From positions 1 through 10,937 of the forward strand of contig JANNPN010000101.1 of the NCBI GenBank assembly GCA_031400185.1: DNA of 10,937 nt, read 5' to 3'. A program made the translations under genes and the position numbers. Positions 6,324-10,937 of this stretch are shown here, piece after piece (position 1 is the first letter of the stretch; each line of letters starts with the position of its first letter). The notes beneath the pieces were generated by a model. That model was not told the origin of the DNA, did no database searches, and saw nothing but the letters and a program-made list of their open reading frames with translations. Origin of the DNA: UTPRO1 sp031400185. GTDB taxonomy: Bacteria; Desulfobacterota; Binatia; UTPRO1.

Positions 6324-6536
6324 GGAGACCTCCTTGACATCACGGGTCGCGAGCGTCTACTCACGGCCCGACGTGATTAGGGCGATCGACCTACTCGCCG
6401 GATTCCGGCCGCGGACCGCGGTCGTGAAGCGTCTAGCTCGATCCCTTTGCCCTGACCAGAGCCGCCGCCGGGGAATTCACGATTCGCGGAGGACTGCTGC
6501 CGTGTTTGGCGCCGAACGACGATCCGAACGGGAGCC
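6324..6536. promoter_or_regulatory. Divergent GST/TetR control region
   Basis: A 213-bp gap between divergent starts. Plus strand: a consensus TTGACA (6334-6339) with TCTACT (6356-6361) at 16-base spacing could serve the tetR gene with a leader of about 170 bases; it partly overlaps the GST ribosome site on the other strand. An 8-bp direct repeat AGCGTCTA occurs at 6352-6359 and 6428-6435. A perfect 13-bp palindrome lies between them and is listed separately. No convincing promoter for the GST gene itself was seen. Confidence 0.4.
6409..6421. promoter_or_regulatory. Candidate TetR operator, CCGCGG-A-CCGCGG palindrome
   Basis: A perfect odd-centred palindrome of 13 bp near the middle of the divergent GST/TetR gap. 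TetR dimers typically bind such two-fold sites between themselves and a divergent target. Chance is not negligible in DNA this GC-rich. Confidence 0.35.
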
Positions 6537-7154
6537 ATGACCCGCCACCGGGCTGGCACCGGCGTCCTCACCAAGGGCCGCGAGCGCATCGAGGCGATCC
6601 TCGACGCCGCGACGCGCATCCTGATCGACGAGGGCTACGCGGAGCTCTCGACTCGCAAGATCGCGGCGCGCGCAAATATTCGGCCCGGGCACCTGCAGTA
6701 CTACTACCCGACGAAACAGGACGTCGTGCGTGGCCTGCTCGAGCGCTACCTCGAGCGTGCGGTCGCGACGTTCGGCGAGCGCGCCACGCCTCACGCGACA
6801 GCGCCGGTCGACAGCATCGACGCCATCCTCGACGGCATCCTCCGCGACCAGGCTGACCCCGAGAGCTCCCACTTCTTCTGGGAGCTCTGGGCGCTCGCGG
6901 CCCGCGACCCAGCGGTCGCGGCCGCCATGGAGGGCTTCTACCGGGCGTACTGGCGGGCGATCGTGAGCGCGCTTCTCGCCGCCGAGCCGAGGCTCGGCCG
7001 GCCGCGCGCCGAGCGCCGCGCCGCGCTCGTAGTCGCGATGCTCGAAGGCCTGTCGCTCTTCCGCACCCGCACCGGCACGCGCGAGCTCCCGCTGCCATTC
7101 CTCGAGCGGGAGCTTCGGAGCGTCGTCCGGAAGCTCGCGACCGACGTCGGCTGA
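6537..7154 (+). CDS. TetR/AcrR-family transcriptional regulator
   Basis: A 205-residue one-component repressor. The N-terminal DNA-binding domain runs from about 14 to 62: helix 1 RERIEAILDAATRILIDEGY, then LSTRKIAARANIRPGHLQYYYPTK, the standard TetR helix-turn-helix ending in the YYxPTK signature (55-60). The C-terminal ligand and dimer domain (65-205) has FFWELWALAARDP (113-125) and a GLSLFRTRTG segment, with Trp and Phe residues suited to a hydrophobic ligand. The length is typical. GGGAG sits only 2 bases before the ATG, which is close, but no better start is seen. Divergent placement makes the GST gene and tetR itself the likely targets. It converges with the LLM oxidoreductase gene with a 2-bp gap. 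Confidence 0.94.
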   Translation: MTRHRAGTGVLTKGRERIEAILDAATRILIDEGYAELSTRKIAARANIRPGHLQYYYPTKQDVVRGLLERYLERAVATFGERATPHATAPVDSIDAILDGILRDQADPESSHFFWELWALAARDPAVAAAMEGFYRAYWRAIVSALLAAEPRLGRPRAERRAALVVAMLEGLSLFRTRTGTRELPLPFLERELRSVVRKLATDVG

Positions 7155-7156
7155 TC

Positions 7157-8086
7157 TCAGCCGCGCGCGAGCTTTGCGAGGAACGCGCGGGTCCGCGGAA
7201 TCGCCTCGCCGTCGCCCTCGACGGGACAGGGCGCCCACAAGAAGTCGGTCGTCCCGGCCGACGCGAGCTCGGCCAGCGCTGCTTCGACGGTCGACTCGTC
7301 CCCCGCGACCACGACGTCCGCCGGACCCTCGGCGCCCTCGCGGTCGAGCATCGCGCGATACGACGGCAACGTGCCGTAGATCGCGAACTGCTGGGCAGCG
7401 GCGCGGCGCGCGGCCGCGACGTCCTTCGTGATGGCCACGGGGAGCCCGACCACGATCCGCGGCGCGGGACGTCCCGCCGCCGCAGCGGCCTCGGTGATGC
7501 GGGGGACCGTGTGCTCGCGTATCGTCTTTGGCCCCGTCATCCAGGTGATCGTTCCATCGGCGACGGCGCCGGTGAGCGCCAGCATCTTCGGCGCGAGCGC
7601 CGCGACCAGGATCGGGCACGGCTGGCCGCCGGGGACGTTCAGGCTGGCAGCAACCCGATACTCCTCGCCCTGGTGCATGACGCTCCCGGTCCGCATAAGC
7701 GGCGCCAGCACCGCGAGGTACTCCTTCATGTGGGTGTAGGGCTTCGCGAACGAGAGGCCGAGCATCGTCTCGATCACGACCTGGTGCGAGAGCCCGATCC
7801 CGAGCGTGAACCGACCGCCCGCGATCGCCTGCGCGGTGAGCGCCTGCTGCGCCAGGGCGGTCGGGTGGCGCGGGAATGTTGGAGTGACCGCGGTGCCGAC
7901 CTCGATGCGGGTCGTCTCGCGGGCGCAGAGCGCCGCCATCATGATCGCATCGAAGCCGAAGATGTTGGCGAGCCACGCGCTCGCGAAGCCGTCCGCCTCG
8001 GCGCGCTTCGCCTGCGTCAGCATGCCGTTCACGTCCGCGGGGGCTCCCCCGATGTCGCCGATCCCTACACCGATCTTCATGCGCAT
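7157..8086 (-). CDS. LLM-class (probably F420-dependent) oxidoreductase
   Basis: A 309-residue luciferase-like monooxygenase-fold (TIM-barrel) protein. The N-terminal strand MKIGVGIGDIGG is followed by AKRAEADGFASAWLAN (26-41), IEVGTAVTPTFPRHPTALAQQALTAQAIAGGRFTLGIG as the typical central block (61-98), HMKEYLAVLAPLM (119-131) and NVPGGQPCPILVAALAPKMLALTGAVADGTITW (150-182). That core pattern matches F420-dependent LLM subgroups more than FMN/flavin-reductase ones, but cofactor choice is inference. The frame extends far upstream into rmuC antisense; the start at 8086 is chosen for GGGAGGA (8091-8097) 4 bases away and the domain start. A second ATG follows two codons later at 8080. Redox substrate is unknown. 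The gene diverges from rmuC over 130 bp and ends 2 bp from the tetR stop. Confidence 0.92.
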   Translation of the reverse strand: MRMKIGVGIGDIGGAPADVNGMLTQAKRAEADGFASAWLANIFGFDAIMMAALCARETTRIEVGTAVTPTFPRHPTALAQQALTAQAIAGGRFTLGIGLSHQVVIETMLGLSFAKPYTHMKEYLAVLAPLMRTGSVMHQGEEYRVAASLNVPGGQPCPILVAALAPKMLALTGAVADGTITWMTGPKTIREHTVPRITEAAAAAGRPAPRIVVGLPVAITKDVAAARRAAAQQFAIYGTLPSYRAMLDREGAEGPADVVVAGDESTVEAALAELASAGTTDFLWAPCPVEGDGEAIPRTRAFLAKLARG

Positions 8087-8216
8087 GACGTCCTCCCGGT
8101 TCTCGGTCGCGAGGTCTCTAGCCGAATCACCGCGCCGATGGGAATGGCGTGGCGCGCCAGCGGCTGACGGTTTTCGTTGACTCTCCGCCGATCGCGATGC
8201 GACAAGGGCGGCGGTC

Positions 8217-9665
8217 ATGGATACACCGCTTGTGCCGCTTGCGGTTGCGGGGGTCGTGGGGTTGGTGGTCGGCATCGTGGTGACCGCACTCGTCGCCCGG
8301 GTGCGGGCGGCACGCCAACTCTCGGAGGCCGAGGCTCGCGCGGCCGACCTCGCGGCGCGGCTCGAAGAACGTTCGGCGCGGATCGTGGCGCTGACCGACG
8401 ACCTCGCGGCGCTGGACGGCGCACGGACGGCGGCCGCGGCCGACGCATCCGCGGCACGCGCCGCCGAGGCGAGGCTCGACGCCGTGCTCGCCGGCGAGCG
8501 CACGGCCGCAGCCGAGAAGCTCGCGGCCGTGAACCAGGCCGAGCAGGCGCTCCGCGAAGCGTTCCAGGCGCTCTCCGCCAAGGCATTGCAAGAGAACAAC
8601 GCCAACTTTCTGGTGCTTGCGAAGAGCGCGCTCGGCGAGTTCCAGGAACGCGCCTCCGGGGACCTCGAGCAGCGTCGCCAGGCCGTCGATGCGCTCGTGG
8701 CACCCATCCGCGAGTCGCTCGACCGCGTCGGCAGTCAGCTCCAGACGGTCGAGCGGGATCGGGTCGGCGCGTACTCCGCGCTCGCCGAGCAGGTACAGGC
8801 GCTCGCCGCCGGCCAGCAGCAGCTCCAGGGCGAGACTGCGAACCTCGTTCGCGCGCTTCGCACCCCGAGTGTCCGCGGGCGCTGGGGGGAGATGCAGCTC
8901 CGGCGCGTCGTCGAGCTCGCCGGCATGCTGCCCCACTGCGATTTCCACGAGCAGCAGACGGTCACGACCGACGAGGGCCGGCGGCGCCCGGACGTGATCG
9001 TGCATCTCCCGGGCGGCCGCGACCTCGTGGTCGACGCCAAGGCGCCGCTCCTCGCCTACCTCGATGCGCTCGAGGCGACCGACGACGAGACCCTCCGCAA
9101 CGCCAACATGAAGGAGCACGCGCGCCAGGTGCGCGACCACGTGAGCGCGCTCGGGGCAAAGACCTACTGGGCGCAGTTCCAGCCCTCGCCCGAGATCGTG
9201 ATCATGTTCCTTCCCGCGGAGACCTTCCTGAACGCGGCCCTCCAACACGATCCGACCATCATCGAGTACGCCGCAGTCCGCCGCGTCGTGCTTGCGAGCC
9301 CGACGAGCCTGATCGCGCTCCTCTACGCGGTCGCGCACGGCTGGCAGCAGCAGGCCGTCGCAGACGAGGTCTCGGCGCTGAGCCGCCTCGGGCGCGAGCT
9401 CTACGATCGTCTCCGGACGATGGTCGGGCACTTCGAGCAGGTACGGCGCGGCCTCAACAGCGCGACGACCGCCTACAACGACGCGATGGGCTCGCTCGAA
9501 AAGCGCGTCCTGGTCACCGCGCGCCGGTTCCAGTCGTTGTCGCCGAGCGCGCCCGAGCTGCCGCGCATCGCGCCGCTCGAGCAACCCGTGCGCCGGTTCG
9601 ATCCCAAGGGCCATGACGAGCCCGACGATCTCGAGCTGGCGCTCGACACCGTCGAGCTCGAGTAG
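8217..9665 (+). CDS. rmuC: DNA recombination protein RmuC
   Basis: A 482-residue RmuC-family protein, implicated in limiting recombination at inverted repeats. An N-terminal membrane anchor (PLVPLAVAGVVGLVVGIVVT, 4-23) is followed by an Ala-rich coiled coil (about 30-205). The conserved nuclease-like domain then contains PSVRGRWGEMQLRRVVELAGM (217-237), RRPDVIVHLPGGRDLVVDAKAPL (256-278, the PD...D-x-K signature with Asp259, Asp273, Lys275) and VLASPTSLIALL (358-369). The acidic C-terminal tail (465-482) is variable in the family. The length is normal. The ribosome site is weak (AAGGG about 8 bases before the ATG). The start is set by the membrane segment beginning at once. It is followed by thiC with its own leader, so the two are probably separate transcripts. 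Confidence 0.96.
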   Translation: MDTPLVPLAVAGVVGLVVGIVVTALVARVRAARQLSEAEARAADLAARLEERSARIVALTDDLAALDGARTAAAADASAARAAEARLDAVLAGERTAAAEKLAAVNQAEQALREAFQALSAKALQENNANFLVLAKSALGEFQERASGDLEQRRQAVDALVAPIRESLDRVGSQLQTVERDRVGAYSALAEQVQALAAGQQQLQGETANLVRALRTPSVRGRWGEMQLRRVVELAGMLPHCDFHEQQTVTTDEGRRRPDVIVHLPGGRDLVVDAKAPLLAYLDALEATDDETLRNANMKEHARQVRDHVSALGAKTYWAQFQPSPEIVIMFLPAETFLNAALQHDPTIIEYAAVRRVVLASPTSLIALLYAVAHGWQQQAVADEVSALSRLGRELYDRLRTMVGHFEQVRRGLNSATTAYNDAMGSLEKRVLVTARRFQSLSPSAPELPRIAPLEQPVRRFDPKGHDEPDDLELALDTVELE

Positions 9666-9668
9666 TCG

Positions 9669-9720
9669 ACCCCCCGCGCGGACCGGCCGTCTCATGGAAG
9701 CGCGAGCCAGCCCGGGGGGT
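9669..9720. terminator. Possible rmuC terminator / inverted repeat
   Basis: An 8-bp perfect inverted repeat, ACCCCCCG (9669-9676) and CGGGGGGT (9713-9720), starts 4 bases after the rmuC stop and encloses 36 bases that contain a further CGCG pairing. A smaller stem CGGC-TAC-GCCG (9722-9732) and a GC palindrome (9744-9753) follow. There is no U-tract. It may be a degenerate relative of the multi-hairpin elements found after two other genes. Confidence 0.35.
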
Positions 9721-9805
9721 GCGGCTACGCCGTGCTCGCCGAGCGCCGGCGCCAAAGGGCGCGCGCGGATCGTCGTCCGCGAAGCGCGACCTTACTTGGA
9801 CGAAC

Positions 9806-9835
9806 TTGACTGTTCCCGCGGACGCGGCGCATGGT
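9806..9835 (+). promoter_or_regulatory. Candidate promoter of the TPP riboswitch-thiC transcript
   Basis: TTGACT (9806-9811) and CATGGT (9830-9835) at 18-base spacing would start transcription around 9842, directly before the aptamer's first helix at 9845. The -10 box is weak (3/6). The placement supports it. Confidence 0.4.
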
Positions 9836-9844
9836 GCACGAGAA

Positions 9845-9939
9845 CGCTGGGGGAGCCGTGAAGAAGGCGGCTGAGAGGGCAGCGTCGGGCTGCCGACCCC
9901 TCGAACCTGACCCGGTTCATACCGGCGGAGGGAAGCGCC
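9845..9939 (+). ncRNA. TPP riboswitch (THI-box) in the thiC leader
   Basis: A thiamine-pyrophosphate aptamer directly upstream of thiC. Recognisable parts: P1 CGCT (9845-9848) pairing with AGCG (9934-9937); GGGGGAGCC; the pyrimidine-sensing CTGAGA (9871-9876); a P3-type hairpin GGCAGC/GCTGCC in the variable arm; the GAACCTGACCCGGTT block with CATACCGGCG; and the terminal GGAGGGA. These match the conserved THI-box order. The ATG of thiC is 2 bases after P1. The only ribosome-binding site, GGAGGG at 9927-9932, is inside the aptamer, so ligand binding should block translation directly. No separate terminator hairpin is visible. Confidence 0.95.
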
Positions 9940-10937
9940 ATGACGAAGACCCACACGCAGCTCGAAGCGGCCCGTGCCGACATCGTAACGGCCGAGATGC
10001 GACGCGTGGCCGAGCGCGAGTGCGTCACACCCGAGCTCATCCGGAGCGAGGTGGCGCGCGGACGACTCGTGATCCCGGCGAACCGTCGGCATCTGGACGG
10101 CAGCGGGGGCATGGAGCCGGCGGCGCGCACGAACGGCGATGCGATGCCCGCCGGGCAGGCCGGCACGGGGCATCCGGGCGCCCGTCCGGCCTCGGCCTAC
10201 TGGGTGAACCAGACGGTGGCGCAGCGCCGGCGCGTCATCGACGACCCCGAGCTGCTGCGCGGGTCGCGTGCACCGAAGCGTCTCGACCCGACCGGCATCG
10301 GCCGCATGATCACGACCAAGGTGAACGCGAACATCGGCGCGTCGCCGGTCGCGAGCGACACGGCGGCGGAGGTCGAAAAGCTGCACTGGGCCCAGCAGTT
10401 CGGCGCCGACACCCTCATGGACCTCTCGACGGGCGGCAACCTCGCCGAATGCCGCCAGGCGATCGTCGACCATGCGACCGTGCCGATCGGCACCGTGCCG
10501 ATCTACGCGATGATCATGGGCCGCCGCATCGAGGACCTCACCTACGACGTCATCCTGAAGGAGATCGAGCGTCAGGCGCAGCAGGGCGTCGACTACTTCA
10601 CGATCCACGCCGGCGTGCTCCGCGAGCATTTGCCTCTCATCGCACGGCGGACGACCGGGATCGTGTCACGCGGTGGATCCCTCCTCGCCAAATGGATGCT
10701 CCATCACGGCAGGCAGAACCCGATGTTCGAGCTTTTCGACGAGATCAGCGCGATCATGCGCGAATACGACGTCACGTATTCGCTCGGCGACGGCCTGCGG
10801 CCCGGGTGCCTCGCGGACGCCTCGGACGCGGCCCAGCTCGCCGAGCTGCACACGCTCGGCGAGCTGGTGCAGCGTGCCCGCGATGCGGGCGTGCAAGCGA
10901 TGGTCGAGGGCCCCGGTGGGCGTTCCGATCGCGCTCT
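9940..10937 (+). CDS. thiC: Phosphomethylpyrimidine synthase ThiC (3' truncated by window end)
   Basis: The first 332 codons of ThiC, the radical-SAM enzyme that rearranges 5-aminoimidazole ribotide to HMP-phosphate in thiamine synthesis. Family blocks seen: LVIPANRRH (43-51), TKVNANIGASP (126-136), GADTLMDLSTGG (155-166), VPIGTVPIY (181-189), GVDYFTIHAGV (216-226), GIVSRGGSLLAKWMLHHGRQNP (240-261), SLGDGLRPGCLADA (281-294) and MVEGPG (321-326). The C-terminal CxxCxxxxC cluster site lies beyond the window. Between residues 52 and 118 there are about 60 more residues than in E. coli ThiC. After GPG the frame reads GRSDRA, where the family has HVP plus hydrophobics; the plus-one frame reads GVPIAL. 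This suggests a frameshift or sequence error at about 10915-10921. Expression is under the preceding TPP riboswitch. Confidence 0.96.
   Translation, partial: MTKTHTQLEAARADIVTAEMRRVAERECVTPELIRSEVARGRLVIPANRRHLDGSGGMEPAARTNGDAMPAGQAGTGHPGARPASAYWVNQTVAQRRRVIDDPELLRGSRAPKRLDPTGIGRMITTKVNANIGASPVASDTAAEVEKLHWAQQFGADTLMDLSTGGNLAECRQAIVDHATVPIGTVPIYAMIMGRRIEDLTYDVILKEIERQAQQGVDYFTIHAGVLREHLPLIARRTTGIVSRGGSLLAKWMLHHGRQNPMFELFDEISAIMREYDVTYSLGDGLRPGCLADASDAAQLAELHTLGELVQRARDAGVQAMVEGPGGRSDRA

Noticed and set aside
6477..7976. 499-codon minus-strand frame over the LLM and TetR genes
   Set aside because: Arg/Gly-rich translation in another frame of the LLM gene, continuing antisense through tetR; no family motif.
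8087..8707. 207-residue N-terminal extension of the LLM frame
   Set aside because: It is antisense to rmuC and consists of Ala/Ser-rich noise; the ATG at 8086 has GGGAGGA and begins the barrel.
8127..9755. 542-codon minus-strand frame antisense to rmuC
   Set aside because: rmuC has a membrane anchor, coiled coil and nuclease motifs; the antisense product has no coherent domain.
9613..9861. Small 82-codon gene between rmuC and thiC
   Set aside because: It overlaps the rmuC end and the riboswitch, and has no ribosome site or recognisable motif.

Overview
The window is 10.9 kb of very GC-rich bacterial chromosome. Genes are close-packed on both strands. It contains no phage, transposon, CRISPR or plasmid genes, and I found no tRNA or rRNA. 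The gene mix is: class II FBPase GlpX, crotonase, paired acyl-CoA dehydrogenases, a GST, an F420-type LLM oxidoreductase, RmuC, and ThiC under a TPP riboswitch. This suits a metabolically versatile, F420-using soil or sediment bacterium of the former 'deltaproteobacterial' radiation (Binatota-like). That placement is inferred from gene style, not shown by a marker gene.

Layout. 1-160 (+): 3' end of an unidentified gene. 175-2095 (-): dienoyl-CoA-isomerase-like crotonase, then glpX downstream. 2205-2888 (+): HAD-superfamily protein, divergent from the crotonase. 2889-3085: intergenic block of hairpin repeats. 3086-5313 (-): two translationally coupled acyl-CoA dehydrogenase genes. 5314-5540: their upstream region plus another copy of the hairpin element. 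5541-6323 (-): glutathione S-transferase. 6537-7154 (+): TetR regulator, divergent from the GST. 7157-8086 (-): LLM oxidoreductase. 8217-9665 (+): rmuC. 9845-10937 (+): TPP riboswitch and thiC, which runs off the window.

Functionally, the centre looks like an acyl-CoA catabolic patch. The two dehydrogenases carry complementary halves of the usual FAD and active-site motif set, as in heteromeric (alpha2beta2) steroid side-chain dehydrogenases. The nearby crotonase has the full acidic triad of delta3,5-delta2,4-dienoyl-CoA isomerases. The HAD protein resembles the HAD domain of ACAD10. The TetR gene is placed to control the GST. glpX, rmuC and thiC are housekeeping genes.

The most unusual non-coding feature is a composite multi-hairpin element. 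It occurs directly after the stop codons of two minus-strand genes (3086 and 5541), with both halves of the stem changed together between copies and a third partial copy nearby. The thiC leader is also notable: the ribosome-binding site lies inside the TPP aptamer. The thiC frame appears to break in the last 20 bases of the window. I found no clearly new multi-gene system.
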